Under the pieces are notes generated by a model. The model was not told the DNA's origin. It did no database searches and saw nothing but the letters and a program-made list of their open reading frames with translations. Shown piece after piece: positions 24,216-36,512 of a DNA stretch of 64,000 nt. The stretch's first letter is position 1; each line of letters opens with the position of its first letter. The position numbers were made by a program, and so were the translations under genes. Origin of the DNA: Saksenaea vasiformis B4078. Taxonomy: Eukaryota > Mucoromycota > Mucoromycetes > Mucorales > Saksenaeaceae. The DNA lies in the NCBI GenBank assembly GCA_000697055.1, contig JNDT01001921.1, positions 87,186 to 151,185 of the forward strand. Reading direction: 5' to 3'.

Positions 24216-25834
24216 ATGACGCTTGGTCAGGACGAATACTATGTAAGACTGGAATGACATGGATCTTGCGCTTCTGTAAATCTCAGAATTAGCGATCACT
24301 TAGTTACTCTGCTCACAATAGGTCAAGCGAGTGGCAGGAAGAAAATATGATGTAGGTCTCAGCCTCCAGTTGCTGCCGTGCAGACAGTTCGGATATATGA
24401 TCTTCCGCGTATTGATTGTTCTCCAATCCTTAGGGAAAAACAGCCTTGTATTTAATTGAATGGGAAGACTATTCAAAGGAATACAATACGTGGGAGGCAG
24501 CTGAGAACCTACTTGTTGGCAACGAAAGCATGATCAAGGCGTTTGAACAGCAGCTTCTGCTAGAAAATCCACATCAACAAAGCATTTTGACCACTCATAA
24601 CAAAACGTTGTTGCAGTTTACCTATGATCCAGACGCTGACGAAGACTCTGCTGAAGAAAGTTCAAAACCAGCAGTTGAAAATGTACATGAAGTCCCATCA
24701 ACATCTAAAAGACCAAAAGTACTGGATCATGATACCAACGGCGCAGCAGCAAGAAAACTCGTGAAATTGCGAAACGGAGAGGTATTACTCGTAATAATGA
24801 TCTTCTTTGCATCTAACCAGTGGATATTGATAAGCATCGCATTGCGAAAAGCGTCCTTGACAAGTTTGAAAGAGCGATTGAATCATCTAAAGAAAAAGCC
24901 AAGGTACCGACAACACTTACGTGTTAGGGCGTTACTGATTAATTTTTTTTGTTCCCAGATGCATAGTCAACATCCACTGGTGAAGCTGAAACCTGGTGTG
25001 CGCGTATTCAAAGACGTTAAACCACCAGTGACAGTGGTCAACAATGTTGACAACGACACGTTTCCATCTGACTTTGTTTACGTCGACCGTCTTGTCCATT
25101 CTGCAGATGTGCCTGAGCCAGACCCGGAATTTCTTGTTGGCTGCCAAGATTGTGATGACCGGTGTCGTCACCAGTCGTTCGAAGGTTCATCTGAGTCCGT
25201 CTGTCACGAGTATCCATCATATAACCGCCAAGGCCGTATCACCATTGCTCCCGGAGCGTCGATAACCGAGTGTAACCTACGATGTAAATGCAGCTCAGAA
25301 TGCTACAATCGTGTGGTTCAGCGGGGCAGGAAAATACCACTTCAGATATTCAAGACCAAGGAGAAAGGATGGGGTGTGCAAGCAATGGCTGACATAAAGT
25401 GTGGAAAGTTCGTGGAAGAATACACTGGAGAAGTCATAGGAAACGTCGAAGGCGAATTCCGTGGTCAAATCTATGACCAACTTGGTTACAGCTACCTCTT
25501 TGATATGGATTACGCAGAAGACAACGAAACACCGGCTAAATATACCATCGATTCTTATGTTCTGGGTAATGCCAGCCATTTCTTCAACCACTCCTGCACT
25601 CCAAATCTTGGCGTCTACGCGGTTTTCTATGACAGTGCTGCGGCAGACTACCACCGTCTTGCGTTCTTCGCTGTCCGTGATATTAAGAAAGGGGAGGAGC
25701 TTACGTTCGACTACATTGGCGACCGTCCCTCTGAATTGCAAGAGTTGGAAAGCAATAGCAAGAAACCGAAAAAGGCGGGAAAGTTCCCCTGTCGCTGTGG
25801 TGCTGCCGTGTGCCGGAAATGGATCTATATGTAA
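24216..25834 (+). CDS. clr4: Histone H3K9 methyltransferase, Clr4/Su(var)3-9 type
   Basis: Writes H3K9 methylation for heterochromatin. Five exons join in frame: 24216-24242, 24322-24351, 24434-24781, 24835-24903 and 24959-25834, about 449 residues. The chromodomain is assembled from two tiny exons (MTLGQDEYY + VKRVAGRKYD) and the start of exon 3 (GKTALYLIEWEDYSKEYNTW). Pre-SET cysteines lie in GCQDCDDRC and ECNLRCKCSSECYNRVVQRG; then come KTKEKGWGVQA, the SET core with FNHSCTPNL and ELTFDY, and post-SET CRCGAAVCRKW. The methyl-transfer motifs look intact. Intron 3 is taken to end at 24834, not 24820, because the branch site CTAAC is too close to the first AG and only the distal AG keeps frame. 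The gene sits directly downstream of the repeat-rich block. Confidence 0.88.
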
Positions 25835-26751
25835 CCTTTTTTCTTCCTCACCACAATCATCTTGATCTATCAATTTGTCTTCATGACATCAAGTTGTTTG
25901 TTGATATACTACCCTAGCATAGCAATGGAGCAACGTCCATGTGTAAATTTCAAAACTTAAAAAACATCAACTGTCGGCTTTAAATAGGCAGTCGTATGGG
26001 AACATTCTTAAACAATTGACATGCCCTTTAGACAAAAGGAGGTTGCGCCCCAAATTGTTATTAACTCGGGGAATCTTTGAATCTCTTTCCTAACAAGTAA
26101 CCTTATCAGTCTCGATATGTATATAATACAGTGAATTGGCTTGCATTCGTTGTCTGAATATTACTATAAACATTTGTAGCGAAGCTGCACGATAGATGGA
26201 TTATCTGATATGAATGAAACGGTGGAGATTCAGTTTATTAGATGCGTATCACCAGTAGCAGTAAAGAAGACCATAATTATGTTATCTAGCAGTAGCGAAC
26301 TGAGTGCTGCATGGCAGTGTTGATCGATATAAAACACAGACATCTCAAGGAATGCAGCGTAAGGAATCAAAACATCCATTATCACCAGCATTCAAAGCAT
26401 CACTTATCGCTTGTTGCCTTTGATGCAACCGATAATAAATCCATTGATTCACTGAAACAAGCTGCACCACGTATAAGGAAATCACTTTGCTTGCTTGCAG
26501 TAAAGGTCAACTCGAGCCGTTACCAGGAACAATTATAAATATTTGATGAATGTACGCATTGCATAAAATGTTATTGCGGTTATCGTGACAATACAATAGC
26601 GTTAACAGTAAGTTGTCCTCATCACCCGTCAGTTATATCATCTCCGTCAAGAAAAAACATGTTTTTTTGTCTACAAGCGGTAGCAGTAAATTAATCACTA
26701 TCCGTTTTTGATAAAGCAGAGTCTCGCAACACTTCTGCTACTCATTTTACT

Positions 26752-26780
26752 CATCTACACATCTACACATCTACACATCT
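26752..26780. repeat. ATCTACAC tandem repeat
   Basis: About 3.5 perfect copies of an 8-bp unit. Confidence 0.9.
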
Positions 26781-27443
26781 TGATATCACACTTTGTTGGT
26801 TTCTGGTAATTGCAACCTGTACGTTTCCTGACTTGGTTGCATAAATGAAAGTTGCACAATGCCGGATCACAGCAAGTAGGAGCACATTGTGAATTGACTG
26901 TAAATGGCTTCCTTGTCGCTCTAGACGAATTGGGCGTCCTAGGAAGAACTTGGAACCACCGAGAAACGTGTCTCTAAGCCCTGACATGCACGCATTCGAC
27001 AGTAACAGATCTAGTTCCATACTAAGCCATTCTGTCAAACCGTGCACCAATACTCTGTAATCCATAAGAATACACAGAAGATCTAAAGCCTGAGTTTCTG
27101 CTGCTCATGAACAGGAATTGCTGGACACGAGCGTTCCGAATTGCTAATGAGTCGGACCTCGAGGAAGGATCTGTAAGTCTTCTGTCACAAGCTCAACTTA
27201 AGAATCTGTTTTTCCTTTTTTTTTGAAATAACGAGCAACAAATTCATGAGACGTTCAACCACTACTGCGACTGGATGAGAATGGATGGTGATGGGATTTG
27301 TATATATCGTTTTCTACACTATATGGCAAACTTATAAATTTCTACCGCCGTAGTTGCAAAGTTGCAAGTAGATATGGAGAGATGATCCGGATTCCTAACT
27401 ACTTTCCTAAATAGCTGTACCTGCAGATTTTCGATGTGCGCGC

Positions 27444-27525
27444 CTGTTCCTAATAAGTAACCCCGGGATACTTCACTGAATAGATTATCTAAAGGAATTT
27501 AGAGTAACGCTACGAAGTGCTCGCA
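27444..27525 (+). repeat. Mariner-like end, repeat family R2 copy 3
   Basis: Begins CTGTTCCTAATAAGTAACCC and aligns with 22612-22690 through shared blocks TTCACTGAAT and TTATCTA. It is a diverged, orphan terminus. Confidence 0.5.
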
Positions 27526-28284
27526 ATGTATAATGAATTAATAGAACTGCTAGCAGATAGTAGCTACAGGTATTCGACTATCGGGCTGGCGGTGGGGATG
27601 ATGTCGAAGGATGAAACTATCTTCGTTCGGTATTTGCCTTACAACTAGAAACTGCCGTGTATACAACTGGTTATTTAACATATGTTGCCGGTAAACGGAT
27701 GTACATTAAAAAATATGGAGTCGCGATGAACAGTTTCGGGGCAGAACAACTCATCGAGTCACACCGATGCATGATAGACCGACCTGCATGAAACGGTGCG
27801 ATGATTCAATATACCTTGTGCGACACTTGTATTTTTCATTCGGTGATAACTGAAACGTTGTGAAGATAATATCTGGTACGACATCCTGCATCTTTACCGT
27901 TAAAGTATAAGACGGATACATGTCAACAGATGTTAAAAGATAGAAAGAAGAGAAAAAGTGACAACGACGAATGGAACAAAAAGAAATCGTTCTGACATCT
28001 CACTGTTCTGATATGCTCATATTTACTGTAGCTACTATAACATAGGGTATAATCCACAAACATATCACAACCTCTTCTATACTACTAGCTTCATTTCTAG
28101 AAGTGTGGGTTGCGCCTAGCCAGAATCTAAAATTTTATGACTGACGTCATTTTGACTCCGGGGTGGGAAGGTGCGGCAGCGAAACATCAGTGTTGAATCG
28201 CGTCTGACTGTGAAATCCCATAAAAATCTTTTAGCACAAACAACTTTTTCTCTTACCTAACACCTACCGTAAAGAAAGGACGCG

Positions 28285-28549
28285 ATGGCTGGACATTACG
28301 TTATTGCTGGCAAGGCCATTCCCAACCACATCGTACGTGTCTACGCTCCGTTACACACGTGATAAACTGATTGTACCACTGTAGATCTCCATTGGCTTCA
28401 TCAGTGCTTACGCTGCTGCCGGTGTTGCTTACACCATGCGACCCAAGGCTGCCCAGCCCGCCACTCCCCCAATTAAGGCCAGTTCTGCTGATGAGGAAGC
28501 TTTCATCCGTGAATTCTTGAAGCAAGCCGAGACCGAAGAGAAGCACTAA
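28285..28549 (+). CDS. ATP19: ATP synthase subunit k
   Basis: A small membrane subunit of the mitochondrial F1Fo-ATP synthase dimer interface. Two exons (28285-28332 and 28385-28549; 52-nt intron with donor GTACGT) encode 70 residues, the usual size. The N-terminus carries the family hallmark GHYVIAGKAIPNHI; one hydrophobic helix spans the splice junction (ISIGFISAYAAAGVAYTM); and the C-terminus has the conserved DEEAFIREFLKQAE segment seen in yeast Atp19. The ATG context is good and there is no upstream in-frame ATG in the short leader. 3' ends are convergent with the expansin-like gene. Confidence 0.85.
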
Positions 28550-28784
28550 GCCAATAACAAAATACAAGAGAAAAACCGCGTGCATTTCACAATTCTCCCA
28601 GCAATAAAAAACGTCGTTAGACAGATTGCATAAGTATATGCATCATAAAGATAGTATTATTTGTTCACAGACTTGCGAAACGCCTTTTCAAATTAATGAT
28701 TGATGTCATGCATATCGAGTGGATACAATCGCAACTTTATAATGAAAAACATGCGAGATGAACTGTATTATTAAAAAGGGAAGT

Positions 28785-29419
28785 CTAAGCAGATGGTCTG
28801 CTGGGATAAAGCTTGGATTTTGAGCATCTCACTGGCTTCCAGCTGATGTCCAACACACCGAGGTCAAGGTCACCACCTGGAGCGACTTTCTTGAAAGCAG
28901 CGGGGGTAAGATCAATGGCCTTGCCGACCTTGCAGCCTGCGCACTTGTCTACAATCTTAACAACGACAGAGAGCTTCTTGTTCTTGTTGTTAGTGATCTT
29001 CATGCACTTGTAGCAGTTCTCGAATTTGTTCATGGCCTATCATACATCCCTATAAGATGACTTTTTCTCGTTTAGATTTCTATTTCTCGCTCACCATAGC
29101 ACCGATCATAGAATGGACAGTAGCGTGGTAAGGAGGAAGTCCGTTGCGGTCGTAGCAAGCAGCGTTTCTCAGGTCACTTCCGGAGTACCTGAGGAAGCAA
29201 AAAAAAAAAAAAGTAAGCGTTGGAGTTGTTGCCGGGTGATCGATCCTACCAGGTACCACGACCACCACGCTTTGCGAGACCGAACTCGGTCATATTTCCC
29301 ATCATCATCAACGTAGCAACTCCACGTCGTTCCAAACCAGCGTCTTCCTCTTCAGCATGAACTGAGGTCGTAAAGATGGCGACGAAAAGGCAAAATGTCA
29401 GGTACAGGAACGTTTTCAT
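28785..29419 (-). CDS. Secreted expansin/barwin-like (RlpA-like DPBB) protein
   Basis: A small secreted protein with a double-psi beta-barrel, as in RlpA-like, barwin and expansin-like fungal proteins. Three exons (29419-29250, 29188-29095, 29036-28785) join in frame to about 171 residues. ATG 29419 opens a signal peptide (MKTFLYLTFCLFVAIFTTSV). A propeptide-like stretch with dibasic sites (ERR and AKR, candidate Kex2 cleavage) follows. The barrel starts at GGRGTWYSGSDLRNAACYDR and ends with VVVKIVDKCAGC, the conserved DKC motif, and LDLGVLDISWKPVRC. There is no C-terminal carbohydrate-binding domain, so this is a one-domain form. It may act at the cell wall or host surface (inference). Confidence 0.82.
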
Positions 29420-30430
29420 TTCCGTAGTCTAAAGAATCAGAGAAAAAAAAAGAAGAAGAGAAAAGAGAAACAGAAATAAAGCGGGATTATGAGAGAAAAT
29501 GGACGAGTTATAAGCGTGCCCACTTGGTAGTCGTGGCAACACAGAGTATATTAGAATATTGCCAGGGTTTTTTTTCGCCCGGATCTCATCACGTTTCCTT
29601 TTCTTCTCTTTCTTTTTTCAGACATTCTTCTTTCTGCTTGTCCCAAAAACCCGGTACTTCGTTTCTGGCTATAATGTTGGAAAGAAAATAGCAAACTAAT
29701 GAAGAAGATCGACCATTGTCCGATCTTGTCGTACGACATGATGTTGCTATTTCCGTCAAATTGATTGATGAAAAGAATCTCTCCAGGCCGACAGTTATCT
29801 ACAAATTCTATACTAATTTTTACATTCCGCTCGTATTTCCATATACAGGCTGTCGGGTTGAACCTAACTTGCGAGGTGGCCTCACAGACAAGAGCGTAGG
29901 GGTTGATAAAAAAGGAAAATTTCAGCATACTAATAATATATATATATATAAACGAGGATTTCTTTGTTTATGAACAATTTTTGTATATATTTTGAAAGGA
30001 ACCAAGACGTTTCTTGCAGGATCATCCAGTCACCGTATAGTGATCGTTTTGCACTACAGAAATCTTCCTGAAAAAGCAGCCCCCCCAGTGTCGGAGAAGT
30101 GAAAAGGAAAATTACACAAAATATAATGTCTGCGTTACACGGACAACTTAAGCGGACGTCAAAAAGTGACACCATCCTTCCACGCAGCAAAAAGAACGTG
30201 ATGTATGCTCTTTCTCCATTACGCTTTTTTCTTGGTCTAGAACAAATAAAGGAAACCACATCTCTTTGGTGCTACGTTAATTTAACCCAAATGCTTATTT
30301 TCGTAACAAAGCTCAGTTTGAGGTTCCATGTGACAACTCGATGCGTCTGAAGAACAACAGGAAGACCGCCACGTTAATCTAGAATTCAGTACCTGTCTGA
30401 ATAAAAAGCTATATTGTAGAAACTTCTAGA
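29420..30430. other. Intergenic region, no gene recognised
   Basis: About 1 kb between the start of the expansin-like gene and the 3' end of the IML2-like gene. It contains a GA-rich promoter-like tract (29440-29480) and a (TA)n run at 29935-29950. Open frames on both strands lack motifs. Confidence 0.55.
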
Positions 30431-33400
30431 TCAATGGACGATTGGCATGCGCTTGCGCCCATTTGTCGTGCGCCCTTTGCTGTCTGTCAGATCAACGGCG
30501 GGAATGCCCAATTCATCACATCTGTTCAATGCAAGGCTCAAACGGACGGCCATACGATACTCAAAATCATATTTTGTACATGACATCGCCAACTGCCAAA
30601 GCTTTCGGCTTTTCTGGTAATTACCTAAGCCCCAAGCAGTTATTCCAGATTCTAACATGCAGATTCAGTATAACACGGAAATTTGATAGATATAACCATA
30701 CCCCAATAGGCAAATGGGACCACCCATGATTCATATTTGATGCAGTGCGTATGATCAAGGATCCAATTGAGATGCGCAATGCATTCATTGTGGCGTCCGA
30801 GAGCGTTGAGCACTGCCGATTTCGTCAATAACAGGACCGCACGCTGATCATAATAATCTGGTGGGTTCGTGGTTGGCACGAGCTCACGCAGACGGATGTT
30901 GTACTCCAGCTTTTCACGTTCATAGATCATTTCCAACGTTTGCTGAACCTTGTCGAGACATTTTTCAAGTATATCTTCCTCCATCTGTTCAAACGCGTTC
31001 CAAACAAGTAAGAGCTCGAGACCCGGCAGACTAAAGTCCATGTCTTGATAGCCACTACGCTGGAAGAATTCGACCTTCTTTTGGACATAAGCGTCAATGT
31101 ACGTCTTTCGTCCTGGTTGTTCTTTGGCTAGCTGGGGAACTTCAGCGAAAGCAAGAATTCCTTCAGTACGTTGGCCTAACATTTCCCGACAGGCACCAAC
31201 GAAGTATTTAGAAAATGCAGGAGACCAATAATGCTCTCGGCTCAGCTTTTCAAAGTAGCTTGCCGCACCCTCCCAATCTAGCTGCAACGCAAGATTGAAT
31301 CCAATTTCATAATCTGCCATCTGTTTCATGGCTACTTCTGCCCATTCTCCACGGCTTGAATCTGCTGCATAATTAAATGACTGAATGGACAATGGTATGT
31401 TGCGCGCCGTGCGAGCAATACGAGCAGCAAAAAACAGGAAAAAGCATGAATTAGGATGATGTTTTTGAGCATCAAGAAGACACTCGATGGCGGGGCCCAT
31501 CATCTCCGCATATATCTGTGGCGCGAATGACGTAAGGATCGAATAATACCCCAAAAGGCTGTAGTGCACTGGTCAGTTTCTACGCTTGCTCAGCACAGGA
31601 GACTTACGTCAAAGATGCAAGGGGCGAACGGATACCCCGTCCTTCAAGGCTCAGTTTCAGAAGAGCAAATGCCAATTGTTTGTCACTTTTCCATCCAAGA
31701 ACTGAAAATATCTTGAGGATCTTAGGTGGCATAGAGGACAGGAGAAGATGTACCGCGCCAATGCCAAACTGAATTGCAGACACTGTGTCGCGATCCATGT
31801 ACTTGGTAAACTCCTGACCCATTCGCTTGTACTCTTGCCACACAATACTATAGCTGTTGTACGCTGCAGTTATCTCCTATTTAGTATAGCTTACATTAAT
31901 TATGTTGCCCCACCTCTGCGCAAGTTCAATCCACATCGTAAGTATCCAGTAACCCCTTCTTGCGTCATTTGCAGCACACCCATCAACAAGCAACATTCAG
32001 CTTTGATCACATGGGCTCGAAGAACACCATTGGGCGTGAAAACAGGTGCTTCACCTGAGCCACCTGCACTATTGCTACGGGTTGCTGCTGGAGGGTTCGC
32101 TGGAAGCCCTGTGTTGTTCATGCTAAGGAAGGAGGTGAAGTATTGCGCAAATGAATCCTTGAAAGGCTTCTTAAATGAGGTATTTTCGATTTGACTTTTA
32201 GCAACGGTATATGCTGTTGCAAGCGCGTCCATAGCAACTTGCATGTCTTGCTCATGGTATGTCTATTAGTAGTTTAGCTCGTGTGCTTTTGTTACCATTG
32301 CAGAAGCTGGCACAACCTACCATCATTGCTAAGAAGAAACACATGTTACTAGCTACCCTTATATGTTAATTTTTCATCTTACCTTTGATAAATGCCATCG
32401 AACCAAGTCCCAGCGCATACAAAGGATCGCTGTCGAATCAAGTATGTTATTCATCTTATCTTTGGCTAATCTGGTCCTTACATTGCAGCTTTGGTCTGGA
32501 AAACGGCTTTCGCCTTCATAAACTTGTTATCGAACAAGTATTGCATTCCTTCTCTCACAGGCTCATCTACGACATAGAATCAGTTGTGGTTACCGCGTCC
32601 AACAGCTTGCAATTTACCTGCTTCCTCCTGTTCCCGAGGACCCAAATGATTGGGTGGTATATCGCTTGGGTTGACTAACTGGATTGCGATCACATTGTCA
32701 CGGAACACATCGAGGTCAACCGGTTCCTCGATCGGATATTCGAACTCATGACTGCGGGTCTCTCGTTCGCGATCTTCAGAGGCGATTCTTTCTGTACCAG
32801 GTGCGTAAGGTTTGTCGCTCGAGTGATTCACTTCCCGGGCAGAATCTTCCATTGCTGGTAAAATTTCTCCTAAACGGTCTTCCATATGTTGTACATCCTG
32901 GCTGCCATGAGGACCCAAACCTTCTCCGGCTTCTTCTGAAGAAACAGATTGCGAAGTAACAAATATACCGCTATCTTTACTTTTTATCTTTTCGTCTTCA
33001 TCTGCGTTGATTATATCATGACCGTGTTCATAATCAGCGCTGCAAGTATGTAATCCATCACTTATGCTGGCATCGCGGTCTTTGCTGTCGTTTACTTCCA
33101 CAGTAGGCTCCATATTCTCTAGAACTTCCTTCTCATGCTTATCTGATTGCTCCGTTTCGTCTCTGCTTGAAACGCTCTTTTGTTGTGATGAATCGTTATC
33201 ATAGGACTGTGGTTCCACGCGATCTGCAGGCGAAGATACATCTGTGGATGTATCCAGATTCCCCGTCGGTGGGACCTTTGGATGAGTCTCATCACCAGTC
33301 GTGGACGTTGCCATTACTTGATCAGCGGTGTTAACGCCGATATCCATCTTAATCCTATCAGTCGCTGGTTCTGTCACCGCGACCTGAGCCTTTATTTCGG

Positions 33401-34589
33401 GAAGATTCGCAGCAGGTGTTTCCTTCTCCTCCACTTTTTGGTCAACCGACACAGGTTCTTTCTCTTTCTCTGAACTTCCTGTGTCTAGTACCGTTCCAGT
33501 TCCCTCTTGTTCTATTTGTTCCATGTGGTGCGCTTTCACAGATGTTGCTGCAGTTTCTTGTCGCTCTTTCTCATCAAACACACTCGCAATCATCGGTTCA
33601 GGTTTTTTGACATCCTCTTCACTAGGTCCTTTTACAGTATCTGAATCCATTTCCTTTGTGCCTTCTGCAGCATGCTGCTTATCCTTTTCCTCTGTGCTCC
33701 CCATATTCGTTGTCTTTACTGCCTTGTTCTCTTCTTTTTTGTCAATAGGCGGGCTAATAGTATCGGCCTCTGTAGAATGTGTAGTTCCTGTTGCTATCTT
33801 TTTGCCTTTCTTTGCCGTATCAAGCACATTTTCCTCCTGCGGGTCCTCATCTTTTACATCAGATGCCTTTGGCGGTGCATCTTCCTTCTGTTTCTCGGAT
33901 AGCTCTTCCAAAGAAGCTACTTCTTTCACTATGGTACCCTGCGAAGCGCTGTCTTCTGTGCCCACATCCTTTTCTTTTCCTGGAATATCATTACCAACAG
34001 GATCTTGATGGATACTTTCTGCATCTTTGGTACCATCATCTGACGCCGCGATTTCTTTCTCTTTCCTAACGTCATCTGATGTCTTGGATGGAACATATTC
34101 CTCTTCAGGTTTTGCGCGGATTTCAAGCGCTTCGATTTCGGCTACCAGATCGGGCCCTTTGCTCTTCGTCGCCTCGTTGGAGTTTTGTGAAGTCGATGAA
34201 GAAACAGGTATGTCGTCTTGCACATCCATCTCGTCGTCATAAGCATCCTCAAAAATCTCACTTGCGGAGTCCAAGCCGACAGTAGAAGAAGCTCGAGAGC
34301 GTGCTCGAGGAGTGGACGCTTCGTCGTCGTTGTTTTCTTCAGCGGCGGCAACTTTCTCGGTGGGTGCACTTGCAGGCTCAGCTGCTGGCTTACTCTCGGT
34401 TTGTTGCTGCGGTGCTTTGGATTCGACTACGCTACCATTCTCAGATGGGGCTAATGATTGGCGCGATTCTTGCGATTGTGATGATGCGACGGATGCCGGT
34501 CGGCTCGAAGATTTGCTTCGAATGCTGATGCCTTTCCAAGCTGTCTTTTTAGTGTTCCCGGAAGCTTTAGTTGAAGATCCTCTGGCCAT
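30431..34589 (-). CDS. IML2/TTC39-family TPR protein with long acidic N-terminal extension
   Basis: The C-terminal half matches the Iml2/TTC39 (DUF3808) family, TPR-like outer-mitochondrial or cytosolic proteins linked in yeast to clearance of inclusion bodies through lipid droplets. The family region runs from about 32.6 kb to 30.43 kb in several exons: EPVREGMQYLFDNKFMKAKA, CCLLMGVLQMTQEG, GIGAVHLLLSSMPPKILKI, HPNSCFFLFFAARIAR, CREMLGQRTEG. Exon 1 (34589-32618) is one open frame of about 657 residues rich in Glu, Ser, Lys, Thr and Asp, predicted disordered, beginning MARGSSTKASGNTKKTAW. It joins in phase to the first TPR exon (QEEAG then DEPVREG), so the two halves belong to one gene. Known family members have only a short N-terminus, making the extension unusual. 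Exact boundaries of middle exons are not all fixed. Confidence 0.8.
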
Positions 34590-36512
34590 AATGAACACTG
34601 AAAGAAAAAGAAAGTAAACTATCGAAAATAGAAACCGTAAGGTTAGTTTTGTTCACTGTTGCGGACTAAAAAAGAAGCATTGGTTAAGTGAATGGGATAG
34701 ATGATATTATGTGTATTTAAGAACAAAACTTGGTTGCCCCTTTCAGACAGATAACAGCCAGCTCTCCCTATACATGATCAGCTGTATTGCTCACCTTTCA
34801 GTATGTCTTAAGCTGCTTTTTTGTCATATTTCCTTTATTCGATATTAGGCACCTGCAGATAAATCTCTTTTCCCGCGGTGTGAACGCAGTTACACATCCA
34901 ATTTTCATGTGTAAACTTGTAACCGTTGCACACTCCGCATTTAGAAGACCATGTAACATCTGCATGAAAGAATCCATGGCTTCATCCTGACGTTAACGTG
35001 CACAATAAGCAATTTTACTGCATGACGGGGATCATCAAATCATTACTTTATTAGTATTGTCAAGGAGCCTCATGCAACTCTCAGTTTGTGACATAGACTA
35101 TACGCTTCTTGAAGCCAAGATTCTAGGACGGTGAGAATATCCCGTGAGGCCACAGCATTGATATACTCCGACAGTATCTTGAGAACAAAGTTGTTCCTAC
35201 GCATATATCGGTAACCATTTACGTATCTTCCCTGAGGATCCTGTACTGCACAAATTTATGAAAATCGTTGAGCCCCATGTGGCTAGACAGTTGGTTTTAG
35301 CGTGCATGGCGTGCATATCAGCTTACAGCATTAAGAAGTACAGTGATCGGGGATTACTTTGATAACACATACGCACTGGCTTAGATCGTATCTATCCTTG
35401 GCTGTTGGTATAGATGTTGGCATGTGGGTAGTAAATCTACGCTGCCTATATGCTGGCATACAGAGGGGAGTATAACAGTTAAGTAATCTGCCTTGAACCT
35501 ATGAACCTAACTTGCCGTTCACACAATAGAATGCACATCAATAGACGAAGCGCAGATAAGTCCTTTACATCTCATGTTTGCGGATGATTGCAATTTCACA
35601 ATGCGAAAGCCATGGAACAACGGGACACTGACACAGCACAAGTCATTGAGAATGGTGGGAATAAAGAGTAGACTTCGCCTAGAGCATCTTCTATTTCTAT
35701 TTATTGTTCCTGTCAATAGTGCAGGTAAATTTATAACAATCGGGAACTGTTGCATTATGACAGCTGCCTCCCTACTTTAATACAGTTTTGCGATGAATTA
35801 GCTGCACATGCAACTGTAGTGATTAGAAGCGCTACACGAGTACTGTAAAGCGTACTATTGCACGAAACGTCGAACGGCACCGCAAATAAAGATTTTGTAG
35901 GAGCAGGATTCCAGATTCACTTCTAGACGTTATAAACGTGCTATATGAGCTAAAATTATGTCTTTTGTGTCTTCAATATTTTCTTTCGCTTTATGAACGG
36001 ATCTAACTCATGGAAAGCGGCCTCTTTCTTTAACCAAGGGGTGGGAAGCTAGTAATTCGATTTCGGTTTTCACGAACACCGTTTCCTCGATAGAGCGAAT
36101 CCGACACAAACATTAAATGCATATCTGTTCTCTACGGAATAAACATAAAGTATCATGCAAAATGACGATATTGATGGAAAATGTAACGATCTTTTGTTTT
36201 GTCAGTTTCTATATACGAATAATGAGCGATTTTACACTTATGGAAAAAAGGAAATAAAAGATACGTCTGAGGCAAATCCAATTACGAGACAATGAGATAT
36301 AGTTTTTCTAACCTGAACGCAACGATACATGCATAAACAATAAAGAGCAAGTACAAAAAAATAGTAACATCTATTTACAGGGGGAAATTCATGGCCTTTC
36401 TTCAAAGGCAGTTAGCAAATTAGAACGTGTAGAAATAAATAATCTTCGATCAATTCTCTATCGAGCATTTTCGTCAGCCGAGGATTACCACAAAACTGGT
36501 GATCGTGAAAAA
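34590..36512. other. Intergenic region with a possible retrotransposon scrap
   Basis: Mostly featureless. The first 300 bp are likely the promoter of the IML2-like gene. A short open stretch at about 35537-35780 (+) includes FADD in HLMFADDCNF, reminiscent of the reverse transcriptase catalytic motif, but without flanking RT domains. The distal part is A/T-rich. Confidence 0.45.

Larger units (their letters stand above)
25835..28284. other. Intergenic region, no gene recognised
   Basis: About 2.4 kb with only short open frames (the longest, 26763-27065 minus, lacks known motifs). It holds a small ATCTACAC tandem repeat (26752-26780) and an R2 repeat copy (27444-27525). The last 150 bp are probably the ATP19 promoter. 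Confidence 0.5.

Noticed and set aside
24782..24903. Apparent frameshift in the H3K9 methyltransferase between exons 3 and 5
   Set aside because: It arises only if the intron ends at the AG at 24820, which is too near the CTAAC branch site. Using the AG at 24834 restores frame through both junctions, so there is no evidence of a pseudogene.
24446..25834. Single uninterrupted 462-codon ORF as the gene model for clr4
   Set aside because: It reads through two introns by chance and omits the two micro-exons that complete the chromodomain.
33481..34617. Several long + strand ORFs opposite the IML2-like N-terminal exon
   Set aside because: They are shadows of the Ser/Glu-rich minus-strand coding sequence; the minus strand has the longest frame and a consistent splice junction.
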